DNA of 64,000 nt from Oscillatoriaceae cyanobacterium M33_DOE_052 (GCA_015296065.1 DVDU01000235.1:1-64000), one strand, 5' to 3'. Numbered from the stretch's first letter, positions 18,862 to 29,286 are shown. The notes: generated by a model from the sequence alone, not told the origin. A program made the numbers and translations.

Positions 18862-19983
18862 ATGGCCACTGAAGATTTTTTTGACGAGCAGAGTGAACAG
18901 TCCGAGGTTAAATCTCGCATAGTCGCGAAATATTTTGATGCTTGGGCAAGAATCATGATCAAGCAAGCTAGGCATTATAACATCAGTAATATTGCCTATG
19001 TCGATCTATTTTGCGGACGAGGACGCTACAAAGACGGTAACGCCTCTACGCCATTGCTGGTTTTGGAGCGTGCTATCGCTGACCCAGATATGCGCAAAAT
19101 GCTCGTGACCCTGTTTAATGATAAAAACACCAATTGCACTCAGGTTATCGCTGATGAAATTAGATCTATTCCCGGAATAGAAAAATTAGAAAACAAACCA
19201 TTGATTTGCAATCTGGAAGTTGGGGAACAAATCAAGGAAAAATTAGAAGAGTTAGGAAGTTGTCCAAAACTTGTCTTTGTGGATCCTTGGGGTTATAAAG
19301 GTTTGTCGTTGGATTTAATTGGGTTTATAATTAAAAATTGGGGATGTGATTGTATATTTTTCTTCAACTACAACCGCATCAATCCTGGAGTGAGAAACCC
19401 AAAAGTAGAGGAACATATGAACTCACTTTTTGGGCAAAAAAGAGCAGATATACTCAAAGCTAAACTTTACCCAATGTCGCCTCATCAGCGTGAGTTGACT
19501 ATTGTAGAGAGCATTTCTGAGGCATTGCAAGAAATTGGAGGACAGTATGTATTGCCATTTGGCTTTAAAAACGATAGTGGAAAAACCAGCCATCACCTAA
19601 TTTTTGTATCTAAGCACGTGCGTGGTTATGAAATAATGAAAGAGATTATGGCAAAAGAAAGCTCCAGTACAGAACAAGGTGTGGCATCATTTGATTATAA
19701 TCCTGCTACTATAGATCACCCTTTGCTATTTGAGCTTTTCCGCCCCCTTGATGACCTGGAAAATATGCTGTTAGATGAGTTTGCTGGTAAAAAGAATATG
19801 ACGCGGCAGGAAATTTATGAGCAACACAATGTGGGCAAGCGCTACATTCGGGAAAATTACCGTGATATTTTACTAAAAATGGAGGCAGAAGGAAAGATAA
19901 AAACTACTTATACTGGCAAACGTAAACGTCAGGAAGGTACATTTTCGGAGACCAAGATTTTAGTGACATTTCCAGAAAAATAA
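18862..19983 (+). CDS. tcmP: Three-Cys-motif partner protein TcmP
   Basis: A 373-residue protein of the TcmP family, which typically sits beside a three-Cys-motif protein; such a gene lies convergently at 20131. Residues about 46-60 read IAYVDLFCGRGRYKDG and about 135-145 KLVFVDPWGYKGLS. These resemble methyltransferase motifs I and IV, so a Rossmann-type SAM or nucleotide site is plausible (inference). The C-terminal 90 residues look like a winged helix (MTRQEIYEQHNVGKRYIREN). Function is not established. Its codon use is A/T-richer than the oxoprolinase before it, suggesting acquisition. Confidence 0.8.
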   Translation: MATEDFFDEQSEQSEVKSRIVAKYFDAWARIMIKQARHYNISNIAYVDLFCGRGRYKDGNASTPLLVLERAIADPDMRKMLVTLFNDKNTNCTQVIADEIRSIPGIEKLENKPLICNLEVGEQIKEKLEELGSCPKLVFVDPWGYKGLSLDLIGFIIKNWGCDCIFFFNYNRINPGVRNPKVEEHMNSLFGQKRADILKAKLYPMSPHQRELTIVESISEALQEIGGQYVLPFGFKNDSGKTSHHLIFVSKHVRGYEIMKEIMAKESSSTEQGVASFDYNPATIDHPLLFELFRPLDDLENMLLDEFAGKKNMTRQEIYEQHNVGKRYIRENYRDILLKMEAEGKIKTTYTGKRKRQEGTFSETKILVTFPEK

Positions 19984-20058
19984 ACATAAAGGTGCTTAAT
20001 CTGTGGCTTGAAGCACCTATACAGCGGTTTTCAGTTGGGTTAGGTACAGACTTTGACT

Positions 20059-20083
20059 GGATTCCCGCTTTCGCGGGAATGAC
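20059..20083. repeat. GATTCCCGC hairpin element
   Basis: GGATTCCCGCTTTCGCGGGAATGAC: ATTCCCGC pairs with GCGGGAAT around a TTTC loop. It lies between two convergent genes and may stop transcription in both directions. Similar hairpins recur in many bacterial genomes. Confidence 0.75.
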
Positions 20084-20130
20084 ATTCAATAAAAGTCCCT
20101 CACTGACTTGAAAAACGCTGTATGTTTATT

Positions 20131-20895
20131 TTAGGCAGTATTTTTGGCGTAATTAGGTTTTCCCTGAAGGTTACGCCACTTTGAAATGTGTTTTTGCCAA
20201 GCTGATGGCATTTCATCCCAAATTTTACCCTCGAGCAATTTACCGCCTGCTTTGGGAGTGACGCCACCTACTTGCTTGAAGAAAAACGCCACATTTTCCG
20301 CCTGACATTGGTTGCGAATGCTACTGGCCCATTCTATCTGCATAGGACGGTGTTTTGGTCCTGACTCACCCCCCACTATTACCCAGTGGATATCTGTTAA
20401 ATTCAGTTCTAGGGGTCCTAACAGGGGTTCGCAGGAAAGAAACCGCACGTGAGCGGGGACTTTTCGCAAAGCATCCACCCTCTCAACATAGTTTTGGTTC
20501 TCTACGGATACACCCATCCAGATATTTTGATGCCATTGTAATTCCGATGCAATCTCTGCTAATCGCTGGTGACGTTTGGTGAGAATTTGATAGATGTGCC
20601 AGGGGGTTTTTCCCATCACATCAAATACTTGTTGAATAAACTCAAGCGGTACATCTTGGTGTAACAAGTCACTCATGGAATTCACAAAAATGCGGCTGGG
20701 TTGGCGCCAGTGCAGGGGGTATTCTAAGCGTTCTTGGTGCAGAGTCAAATTGAAGCCATTGGGAAAGTTGGTATGAAAGCGTTTTGTGAGTGCTTCTGCA
20801 TAGCAATGGGTGCAACCAGGACTAATTTTGGTACATCCTGTGGTGGGGTTCCATGTGCGGTCTGTCCATTCGATACCGGTGTGATTGCTGGCCAT
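20131..20895 (-). CDS. Three-Cys-motif protein (phage Gp37/Gp68, DUF5131)
   Basis: A 254-residue protein with the family hallmark TGIEWTDRTWNPTTGCTKIS followed by PGCTHCYAE: Cys21, Cys28 and Cys31 in CX6CX2C spacing, suggesting an Fe-S site. Later conserved stretches are FVNSMSDLLH, ILTKRHQRL, WMGVSVENQ, RFLSCEPLLGP and WVIVGGESG. The family resembles radical-SAM barrels and was first named from mycobacteriophage proteins; its reaction is unknown. It converges with tcmP, its usual partner, with 147 bases between stops. Confidence 0.88.
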   Translation of the reverse strand: MASNHTGIEWTDRTWNPTTGCTKISPGCTHCYAEALTKRFHTNFPNGFNLTLHQERLEYPLHWRQPSRIFVNSMSDLLHQDVPLEFIQQVFDVMGKTPWHIYQILTKRHQRLAEIASELQWHQNIWMGVSVENQNYVERVDALRKVPAHVRFLSCEPLLGPLELNLTDIHWVIVGGESGPKHRPMQIEWASSIRNQCQAENVAFFFKQVGGVTPKAGGKLLEGKIWDEMPSAWQKHISKWRNLQGKPNYAKNTA

Positions 20896-21472
20896 AAAAT
20901 TACCTGAAACTGTTTCTATGCAATGATTACCAAAATTAACTTACTCGGATTTAATGGTATTATATCTGAATTTGAATTAATAATCAACCATACAGCACTT
21001 TGTTAAATGATGAGCCACTATCAAAGCCCCTCTCTCTTTCTGGTCGAGGGGTTTGGGGTGAGGGCACTGTGTCTTCTACAAGGGTAAACCGCTGGATTTT
21101 TTTGATTTCTCAAATGGTAACTATTAGGCAGTAATCCCCATTTAACCGCCACGGGGCGCCTGTGGCCGATCGCGGCATCGGTAAAAATTTAATGATTTAT
21201 TTAGTTTTTCGGGGTTGCATTAAATTGCGGAGGTAATATGATATAGGGTGGCAAAGCGGTGGCTGCCTTGATTTTGTGGGGAGTCGCCCTCCGTAGGCGT
21301 GCAGGGCTCAGGGAGTTGGTATTTACAAAAAATACCATTTTAGCTAAATTTATGCAGGGGAAGGGCGCGAGTAGCGTCAGGGTAAATATCGTAAATTAAT
21401 TTTTGAGAAAGATAAACCAGGGGCAATCTGTAACGGCCAAACCTGGGAAAATTTGATCTGGTGAAATTGCAC
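20896..21472 (+). other. Intergenic region, no gene seen
   Basis: This stretch of 577 bases is AT-rich near 20940-21000 and G-rich near 21250. A small dyad TGGTATTTacaaaaAATACCA lies at 21317-21338. No frame with a plausible protein is present. It must hold the promoters of the three-Cys gene and of the DUF481 protein. Confidence 0.6.
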
Positions 21473-22783
21473 ATGAAAACAGCTCATATAATTTTACTAG
21501 CTCCGTTATGGTTGTTGAAACCAGTGTTGGCTCAAGAAAAGCCAGCAGAATTAATATTTGCCCCTATCTGTGGGGATTGTGTGGAGTCGGATAATAGTGG
21601 AGATTTGGTAGAGCTGAATCAGGCAGAAAGTCGAGTGGTAGATTTATCTCAAATTCCCGCACCAGAAGCGGAGGGGATTTTACGCCGATCGCTCCAACTC
21701 GCCGATACCATTACTAACCCCCATCAAAAAGCCCGCTTGCTCGCCCAAATTGCCAGCCAATACGGCAAAATCGGCCAAAGAATGCCCGCACTAGAAATAT
21801 TAGCGCGAGCTGTGGAAGCAGCCAATCAGATTGACAACTCCCTGGATAAAGCAGAAATTTTTAGTCAAATTGCCCAGGAATATTACCGGTTAGGAGACAG
21901 AGAGCAAGCCGCGAACCTTTTCGCCGCCACTGTAGAGGCAGCAAATGGCATTGAAGATGCAGCATTGAGGGGGAGTTTGCTAGCAGAAATTGCCCTGAAA
22001 TATACCGAGATGGGAGAGTATAACGCCGCTGAGGCACTTTTATCCCAAAGTCAAGAGGCTATAACCACCGCCGCTGCACCCCCGCCGCCTCCGGTTCTAT
22101 TTCCCTTCCAGCCTATCCCCTGGACAGGCACAATAGGCTTGGGTAGCTACTTCTTTTCCGGCACGAAAACCACCAGTATTATCGCCTTAGATGCAGATAT
22201 CGAGCGCAAGTGGCCCAGAGACCAAATCGACATATTTTTGCGTCTTACCAACGATTTCGACGACAGCCGCCAAGCACCCGATGAAGAAGTCGAATTTGAA
22301 GGCAGATTTGAGACAGAATACCGCCATCATATCACATCTCGCTGGCAATATTTCGTCAATTACGCCGCTCGGCGAGATACTCTCGAAGACATGAACGTGC
22401 GGACTAACCTCTATACTGGCCCCGGTATTAATTTGTGGCGGGCACCGAACTCCCGCACTTTGGATATGCAGTTAGGTTTAGGGGCGAGATATGAAGACTC
22501 CAGCACCCGCAACAATGATTTTGATGTCCCAGTAGCTCAGTTCCGCCTGCGCTACAAAGATATTTATTTCAAAAATTTAAAGCTGCGCCAGTTTTTTACC
22601 TTAGAACTACCTTTTAATGATCCTAATGACTATTATATAGAGTCTAACACCAGCTTAAGCATTCCTATCACCAATGGCTGGTCTTTCAATAATGCTGTCA
22701 GATTCCGCTATTCAGCCATCCCGACTCTGGATAATCCCAATGTGCGAGTGAACTGGCAAACAGGTATCGAGTATAATTTTTAA
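21473..22783 (+). CDS. DUF481-type outer-membrane protein with helical repeats
   Basis: A 436-residue exported protein. I prefer the ATG at 21473 over the GTG at 21461, because GGTGA lies 8 bases upstream and MKTAHIILLAPLWLLKPVLA is a clean signal peptide. Residues about 60-205 are TPR-like helical repeats (RARLLAQIASQYGKIGQ, AEIFSQIAQEYYRLGD, LLAEIALKYTEMGE). A proline run (PPPPP) links to a C-terminal barrel with the DUF481/YdiY pattern (WTGTIGLGSYFFSGTKTTS) ending GIEYNF. The function is unknown; YdiY relatives are called salt-induced outer-membrane proteins. Confidence 0.8.
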   Translation: MKTAHIILLAPLWLLKPVLAQEKPAELIFAPICGDCVESDNSGDLVELNQAESRVVDLSQIPAPEAEGILRRSLQLADTITNPHQKARLLAQIASQYGKIGQRMPALEILARAVEAANQIDNSLDKAEIFSQIAQEYYRLGDREQAANLFAATVEAANGIEDAALRGSLLAEIALKYTEMGEYNAAEALLSQSQEAITTAAAPPPPPVLFPFQPIPWTGTIGLGSYFFSGTKTTSIIALDADIERKWPRDQIDIFLRLTNDFDDSRQAPDEEVEFEGRFETEYRHHITSRWQYFVNYAARRDTLEDMNVRTNLYTGPGINLWRAPNSRTLDMQLGLGARYEDSSTRNNDFDVPVAQFRLRYKDIYFKNLKLRQFFTLELPFNDPNDYYIESNTSLSIPITNGWSFNNAVRFRYSAIPTLDNPNVRVNWQTGIEYNF

Positions 22784-23948
22784 TTGTGGCTGTAGGTGGA
22801 GCGCTAGAAAAGAAACCTCTCTAGTCTCCCCTTCCCTTGGCACATACCGATCGCCACTATTTGATTTACCTACCGGCTGGTAGATCACACATAGCTAATA
22901 ACTCTAATCGATTAAACTCTCCCAGAGAGGGAGAGGGACTTTGAAGATGTCCCACATTTTTTGAGAAAAAGCTGTAAGTGATTGTGCGAGTAGTGTTAAA
23001 AACCCCTTGGGTGCAAATTCTGGCTACCGGATCATTTTGAATTGTTTTAGCAGGATTGCTCTTAGTGCGGGTCTGGATTCCGCCAACTTTTGAAGGGATT
23101 GATCTAGAAAGAATCATTGCTAATCCCTACAAAAAAGTAGCTAAAAGCTCGATAATGGCAGCAGCAGAGCAGAAATGACCCACCAATACAACTTAGATTA
23201 ATCTCAATTTATGCAGAGATAATAGCAGCCCGGTTTTTCCTAAAAATCGGGGGTTTTTCTTGCCAATCAGGTGTTGAATATACCCACCGCTACTATTTGA
23301 TTTATCCCCAGGCTCATAAATCACAGCTATTTAATAACTGGAATCTGCTAACTCAAAAAATTGCGATTAGAGACAGGGTAGCAGTTGCAGGATGAATCAC
23401 ACCACTAGGGTGGTTTTCGTGAGTTATAGGCGCAAAATTTGCGCGGCATTTTTACCAGCTAGCTATAAAATCAGCATTTTTGTCCAAGGCACTGGGAGGC
23501 AGGTGCCATCACCGAGATTTGATATAATTAGCTCGCGGAGCAGACGGCAGCCCCTGCGGTAGCCCCACCGGTGAGCCTCCCAAGCTACAACCCCAAGGTT
23601 TTGAGCCAACTCCCACCCAGCCGGGGGAGTTAAGTTGCTCTACCGCTACCAGCCTCTACTACCGTTCCGCAGAACCAGAAAATCTACACCGGAGGAGCGA
23701 TATAAGATAGGATCTTTGTGGAAGGAGCGCCGAAGCGATAAACCCGATCTGCCGTTATTCCAGCCTTCCTGGAATCAGCCAATACTGAAATACTCTCCTG
23801 AAGCGAAAAAAATTAAATTGGATAATGATATAATTGTGCGGAGCGAGTGGGAGGCAATTGTCTATTGATGGTCAATATAAGCAGCCAACTGGCTATCAAG
23901 CCGGATCGCGCAGTCGATACAAGATTGTGAGTTTTTTGTTGAAAACAG
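22784..23948 (+). other. Long intergenic region with repeat copy A
   Basis: This 1165-base region has no convincing gene. Two degenerate direct copies of an ACTATTTGATTTA block (22855 and 23290) suggest internal duplication. Copy A of the large repeat family lies at 23351-23480. GATATAAT (23519-23526) could be the -10 of a long leader for the kinase gene. A hairpin ACTCCC/GGGAGT sits near 23610-23633. A 77-codon frame at 23635-23868 starts with TTG and resembles nothing. Confidence 0.55.
23351..23480 (+). repeat. Large repeat family, partial copy A
   Basis: Matches the 5' half of copies B, D and E: CTCAAAAAATTGCGATTAG, GGGTAGCA, GGATGAATCACA, GGTGGTTTTCGTG and the GCTAGC-centred dyad. It diverges after about 130 bases. 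It is the most diverged copy and lies upstream of the kinase/cyclase gene. Confidence 0.75.
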
Positions 23949-26900
23949 ATGATTAATATTCCTGGGGTGACGGCGATCGCGCAAATATATGAAAGTCCCA
24001 ACTCTCTTGTATATCGAGGTATCCGAGAGCCGGACGGCATTGCCCTCATCCTCAAAGTCCTGAAAGAAAATTATCCTACTCCCCAAGAACTGGCGCGTTA
24101 TCGCACCGAATATCAAATTACCAAATCTCTGAATGTACCCGGGGTGATTAAAGTTTATGACTTGCAAAAGTATCAAAACACCTTGGTGATGTTCGTGGAG
24201 GATTTCGGTGGTGAATCATTAAAAATATGGAGTCAGCAAGGACGATTTCCTCTGGGGGAATTCCTGCAAATTGCGATTAAGGCTACTCAAATATTAGGAG
24301 AAATTCACGCGGCTAATATTATTCATAAAGATATTACTCCAGCCAATATAATTTGGAATCCCAGCACCGAACAGGTGAAAATCATCGATTTTGGGATTTC
24401 CACCCAACTGACGCGAGAAAATACCGGGCTGAAAAATCCTCTGGTTCTGGAAGGGACTCTCCCTTATATGTCACCCGAACAAACGGGGAGAATGAACCGC
24501 CCTCTGGACTATCGCAGTGACTTCTACTCTTTGGGAGTGACTTTTTATGAGTTGCTGACTGGGAAACTACCATTTGAGACCACCGACCCTCTGGAATTGC
24601 TCCACTGTCATATTGCGAAACAGCCCCTGCCACCCGCTGAACTTAATTCACAAATTCCGCCAGTGATTTCAGAAATAGTAATGAAGTTACTGGATAAAAA
24701 TGCGGAAGACCGCTATCAAAGTGCTGTGGGCATCAAAGCTGATTTAGAAAAATGCTGGCAGCAGTTACAGGCCAATCAAATTATAGCCAGTTTTCCTCTG
24801 GCCAGCCAAGATATTTCAGATAAATTCCATATTTCTCCTAAGTTATATGGTAGAGAGGCTGAAGTCGAGACGTTATTAACGGCATTCGATCGCGTGAGTT
24901 CATCCGCCAGCGAATTGATGTTAATTGCGGGATATTCAGGGATTGGCAAATCAGCTTTAGTCCAGGAAATCTACAAACCGATTACCCAAAAACGGGGTTA
25001 TTTTATTTCAGGAAAATTCGACCAATATCAGCGCAATATTCCCTACAGTGCGGTGGTGATTGCTTTTCAGGAATTAATCAAGCAACTGTTAACCGAAACT
25101 GAAGCCGAGCTGGCTCAATGGCGAGATAAGCTCTTAGCTGCAGTGGGAGTCAATGGGCAAGTAATTGTGGATGTGATCCCGGAAATAGAATTAATTATTG
25201 GCCAGCAAGTGCGGTTGCCAGAACTGGGGCCGAATGAAGCCCAGAATCGCTTTAATTTGGTGTTTCAGAACTTTATTAAGGTGTTTACTCAACCAGAACA
25301 TCCCTTGGTTTTGTTTCTGGATGACTTGCAGTGGGCGGATGGGGCATCTTTAAAATTGATGCAGCTTTTGATGAGCGCGGCATCACCAGGATTGTTTTTA
25401 ATTGGCGCGTATCGTGATAACGAAGTTTCGCCGGTTCATCCGTTAATGCAGACTATGGATGAAATTGCCGAAGCTGGGGCAAGGATTAGTCGAATTTCTT
25501 TGTCTCCCTTGGATTTGGGAACGGTGACACAACTGATTAGCGATACGGTGAAAAGTCCCGCCGCCAAGGTGGCATCTCTAGGGGAGTTGGTTTTATGGAA
25601 AACTGGAGGGAATCCATTTTTTATTAACGAGTTTTTGAAGTCGCTTTATACAGAAAATTTGTTAAGTTTTGACTATAGTGAGGTGCAATGGCACTGGGAT
25701 TTAGAGCAAATCAAAGCGCGTGGGTTTACGGATAATGTAGTGGAACTGATGGCAGGAAAAATTCAAAAACTGCCAGAGTTAACGCAAAATTTGTTAAAAT
25801 TAGCTGCTTGTATTGGCAATTTATTTGATTTGAAAACCTTGGGTTTGATTAGTGAAAAGTCTCTGCCAGAAACGGTGAGGGGTTTACAGGCGGCAGTGGC
25901 GGAAAATCTGGTGGCTCCGGTGAGTAATCCGGGGGATGTGGAATTGGCGATCGCCTCGGCTGAATTTCTGGCGCCACCAGCCGCCAAGGGCTCTTCCCAG
26001 TCCCTAGAATATAAATTTGCGCACGATCGGATTCAGCAAGCCGCTTATTCTCTGATTCCTGATCACGAAACGGCCAGTACACATTATCAAATCGGCCAAC
26101 TCTTGCTCCAGCAAATTTCCCCAGCGGCGAGAGAGGAAAACATTTTTAAACTCGCTAATCAATTAAATTATGGCATTTCCTTAATTACCACGCCAAGGGA
26201 ACGGTATCAATTAGCCGAAATGAATCTGATTGCCTGTCGGAAAGCCAGAGCCGCCGCCGCCTACCAAGCGGCTCGTGAATATGCCCGAGTGGGATTGTCC
26301 CTGCTAGAAGATCAGGCTTGGTCGCAGGAATATAGAATGACTCTGGCTCTGCATGAATTAGCCGCTGAATTAGCTTTACTCTCTGGCGACTTTGAGGAAA
26401 TGGAGAAGTTCAGCGCGATCGTCACCGAGCGGGCGCAGTCTTTACTGGATCAGGTTAATGTTTACCGGGTTCAAATTCAGGCTAATGTCTCCCGGACGAA
26501 ATTTGCCGAAGCGATCGCGATCGCCCAACTGCCTCTGCAAAAGATTGGCGTCACTTTGCCCACAGCACCCACACCCACAGATATAGAGCAGGCTTTCCAA
26601 GAAATCAAAGACCTGATTGGAGACCGGACAATTGAAGATTTAGTTAACCTACCGGTGATGACCGATGCGGAGCAAATCTTCATTGTCCATACGCTCAGTA
26701 GTGTGATCCCAGCCGCTTACGTCTCTGGCTCTCCCTTGTTCCCATTGCTGGTGGCTCTGTCAGTGAAATTATCCATTCAACATGGAAATACATCTTACTC
26801 TGGTTTTAGCTATGCTACCTATGGCATTATTCTTTGTAATTTACTCGATATAACTACCGGCACACAATTTGGTCAATTAGCCTTCAATATGGTATCAAAA

Positions 26901-29273
26901 TTTGAGGACAAATCGATTAAACCGGAAGTCCTCACTGTACTGGGAGCATTTATCCTGCACCGGAAATTTCACATCAAAGAAACCCTATCCCTCTTGCAAG
27001 ATGGCTATGCCACTGCCCTAGAAGTGGGAAACTTGGTATTCGCGGGATACAATGCCAGTAACTTTTGTATCAATTCTTTGTGGGGGGGTCAGCCTCTGGC
27101 CAATTTGGAGCAGGATACTCGTGCCTACTACCATAATCTGGTGGCATTAAACCAAATGGCAGCGGCCAATTACTGCCTCGTCCATTGGCAATGTATTTTA
27201 AGTTTGCGTGAGGTGGCGGCGTCAGCCAGCTTATCTGGGCATACCTATCTGTCTGAGGCGGAATTGCTCCCCAAGATATTGGCCGCCAATGATATGCTGA
27301 CTCTGTATTTCTTTTATTTGTATAAGCTGAAACTGGCATTTTTGTTTGAGGAACTAAATGCGGCGTCTCAGTATGCAGTTGAATGCCGGAAATATTTAGT
27401 AAATGGCGCGGGATTTATCTGTGAATCGGCGTTTTATCTTTATGATTCTCTGGTGGCTTTATCCCAGTTGAGTCACCAGGTGGATGACAGCTCGCTCCTC
27501 TGGGAGCGGGTGGCAGAGAACCAAACCAAGTTACAACAATATTGGGCAAATTATGCCCCGATGAATTACCAGCATAAGGTGGATTTGGTGTCAGCCGAGC
27601 AATGTCGGGTTTTGGGACAAAAATTAGAAGCGATGGACTTGTACGATCGCGCCATTAAAGGAGCCCAAGCTAATTCATATATGAATGAGGCGGCTTTGGC
27701 GTATGAGCTGGCGGCTAAATTCTATCTGGCCGAAGGTAAAGACCTAATTGCTAGAGCTTATCTGCAAGAAGCTCGCTATCACTATCAACTTTGGGGCGCC
27801 AATGCTAAAGTCAACCACTTAGAGCAGCGATATCCCCAACTCTTAACAGCAATTCAAGCCACAACTCCAGAAATAGCGCCTACCATCGCCGTCACCACTA
27901 GGGAAGCTGGGGCTTCTTTAGATATCGCTACAGTGATGAAAGCAGCTAGCACGATGTCTGGGGAAATTGTCCTGGCTCGGTTGCTTTCTAATTTGATGAA
28001 AATTCTGATTGAGAATGCTGGCGCGCAAAAAGGTTACTTGATTTTGACCAGTCAGGGACAATTGCTGATTGAAGCCTCTGGTACTCTGGATTCAAACCAG
28101 ATCACAGTTTTGCCATCGATGCCTTTGGCAGATTATCAGGGAATCTCGCAGGCGATCGTCAATTATGTGGCGCGCACTCAAGCCAGCGTGGTCTTAAATG
28201 ATGCGACTAAGGAAGGTAAGTTTACTAACGATGTTTATATTCAAAAAAATCGGCCTAAATCTATATTGTGCGTTCCTTTGGTTAATCAAGGTCAGCTCGT
28301 CAGCATTGTTTACTTAGAAAATAATCTGACCACGGGAGCATTTACGCCAGAGCGATTGCAAGTGTTACAATTATTGTCAGGACAAGCGGCGATTTCGATT
28401 AAAAATGCCAAACTGTACACAGAGGTTCGCGCCAACGAACAGAGATTGGCTCAACTGAATCAGGCATATGAGCGTTTTGTCCCCAGTCAATTTCTCCAGT
28501 TTCTCGGCAAGTCCAGCATTGTGGAGGTGAAACAGGGAGACCAGGTACAGTTGGAGATGTCGGTTTTGTTTTCCGATATCCGCTCTTTTACCACCCTCAG
28601 TGAAAGTATGACGCCGGAGGACAATTTCAAGTTTATCAATGCTTATCTGCGTCGCATGGAACCGGCGATCGTCGAAAATAACGGATTTATTGACAAATAC
28701 ATCGGCGATGCCATGATGGCTTTATTTAGTGGCGAAGCTGACAATGCAGTGAAAGCGGGAATTTCTATGCTGTATCGGCTGGCTGAGTACAACCAGCATC
28801 GGCTTAATTCTGGTTATGCGCCAATTCAAAATGGCATTGGCATTAATACCGGGTCCCTGATGCTCGGAACTGTGGGCGGCCAAAATCGGATGGATGGGAC
28901 TGTGATTAGTGATGCGGTGAATTTAGCCTCGCGGCTCGAAACCATTACGAAAAATTATGGGGTATCGTTACTGATTTCTGAAAATACATTTTTGCGGTTA
29001 AAAGAGCCAGATCATTATGCAATTAGAATGATCGATCGGGTCACGGTGAAAGGCAAATCTCAACAAATCGCCGTTTATGAGGTTTTTGATGCTGACCCGC
29101 CTCACATTAAAGCCGGTAAACTAGCCACCCGCCAACCCTTTACGGAGGGATGGCATTTCTACAATCGAGGTTTTTGCTATGAAGCGGCACAAAGGTTTGA
29201 AATTTGCCTACGTCATAATCCCGATGATAGAGTGGCTCAAATTTATCTGCAACGTTGCTGGCAAAAAAAATAA
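23949..29273 (+). CDS. Ser/Thr kinase - NTPase - GAF - class III cyclase fusion
   Basis: A 1774-residue signalling protein. The kinase domain (about 1-270) has ALILKVLKENY, catalytic HKDITPANII, IIDFGIS and MSPEQTGR. The AAA/NACHT-like domain (about 298-650) has YGREAE, Walker A AGYSGIGKSALV and Walker B LFLDDLQWADG. A long helical TPR-like region (about 690-1290) follows, then a GAF domain (about 1340-1490) and a class III nucleotidyl cyclase (about 1530-1690). The cyclase metal ligands are Asp in LFSDIRSFTT and FIDKYIGDAMMALF; the Lys and the Asp of VISDAVNLASR suggest ATP as substrate. Similar kinase-AAA-GAF proteins in cyanobacteria usually end in histidine kinase. Likely cytoplasmic; ligand unknown. 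Confidence 0.92.
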   Translation: MINIPGVTAIAQIYESPNSLVYRGIREPDGIALILKVLKENYPTPQELARYRTEYQITKSLNVPGVIKVYDLQKYQNTLVMFVEDFGGESLKIWSQQGRFPLGEFLQIAIKATQILGEIHAANIIHKDITPANIIWNPSTEQVKIIDFGISTQLTRENTGLKNPLVLEGTLPYMSPEQTGRMNRPLDYRSDFYSLGVTFYELLTGKLPFETTDPLELLHCHIAKQPLPPAELNSQIPPVISEIVMKLLDKNAEDRYQSAVGIKADLEKCWQQLQANQIIASFPLASQDISDKFHISPKLYGREAEVETLLTAFDRVSSSASELMLIAGYSGIGKSALVQEIYKPITQKRGYFISGKFDQYQRNIPYSAVVIAFQELIKQLLTETEAELAQWRDKLLAAVGVNGQVIVDVIPEIELIIGQQVRLPELGPNEAQNRFNLVFQNFIKVFTQPEHPLVLFLDDLQWADGASLKLMQLLMSAASPGLFLIGAYRDNEVSPVHPLMQTMDEIAEAGARISRISLSPLDLGTVTQLISDTVKSPAAKVASLGELVLWKTGGNPFFINEFLKSLYTENLLSFDYSEVQWHWDLEQIKARGFTDNVVELMAGKIQKLPELTQNLLKLAACIGNLFDLKTLGLISEKSLPETVRGLQAAVAENLVAPVSNPGDVELAIASAEFLAPPAAKGSSQSLEYKFAHDRIQQAAYSLIPDHETASTHYQIGQLLLQQISPAAREENIFKLANQLNYGISLITTPRERYQLAEMNLIACRKARAAAAYQAAREYARVGLSLLEDQAWSQEYRMTLALHELAAELALLSGDFEEMEKFSAIVTERAQSLLDQVNVYRVQIQANVSRTKFAEAIAIAQLPLQKIGVTLPTAPTPTDIEQAFQEIKDLIGDRTIEDLVNLPVMTDAEQIFIVHTLSSVIPAAYVSGSPLFPLLVALSVKLSIQHGNTSYSGFSYATYGIILCNLLDITTGTQFGQLAFNMVSKFEDKSIKPEVLTVLGAFILHRKFHIKETLSLLQDGYATALEVGNLVFAGYNASNFCINSLWGGQPLANLEQDTRAYYHNLVALNQMAAANYCLVHWQCILSLREVAASASLSGHTYLSEAELLPKILAANDMLTLYFFYLYKLKLAFLFEELNAASQYAVECRKYLVNGAGFICESAFYLYDSLVALSQLSHQVDDSSLLWERVAENQTKLQQYWANYAPMNYQHKVDLVSAEQCRVLGQKLEAMDLYDRAIKGAQANSYMNEAALAYELAAKFYLAEGKDLIARAYLQEARYHYQLWGANAKVNHLEQRYPQLLTAIQATTPEIAPTIAVTTREAGASLDIATVMKAASTMSGEIVLARLLSNLMKILIENAGAQKGYLILTSQGQLLIEASGTLDSNQITVLPSMPLADYQGISQAIVNYVARTQASVVLNDATKEGKFTNDVYIQKNRPKSILCVPLVNQGQLVSIVYLENNLTTGAFTPERLQVLQLLSGQAAISIKNAKLYTEVRANEQRLAQLNQAYERFVPSQFLQFLGKSSIVEVKQGDQVQLEMSVLFSDIRSFTTLSESMTPEDNFKFINAYLRRMEPAIVENNGFIDKYIGDAMMALFSGEADNAVKAGISMLYRLAEYNQHRLNSGYAPIQNGIGINTGSLMLGTVGGQNRMDGTVISDAVNLASRLETITKNYGVSLLISENTFLRLKEPDHYAIRMIDRVTVKGKSQQIAVYEVFDADPPHIKAGKLATRQPFTEGWHFYNRGFCYEAAQRFEICLRHNPDDRVAQIYLQRCWQKK

Positions 29274-29286
29274 TGAACACCAACTC

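Noticed and set aside
20059-20083. Possible transposon terminal repeat
   Set aside because: A single compact hairpin without a partner or duplicated target; better described as a dispersed hairpin/terminator.
23635-23868. 77-codon frame before the kinase gene
   Set aside because: TTG start, odd composition, no ribosome site or family resemblance; listed only as part of the intergenic region.
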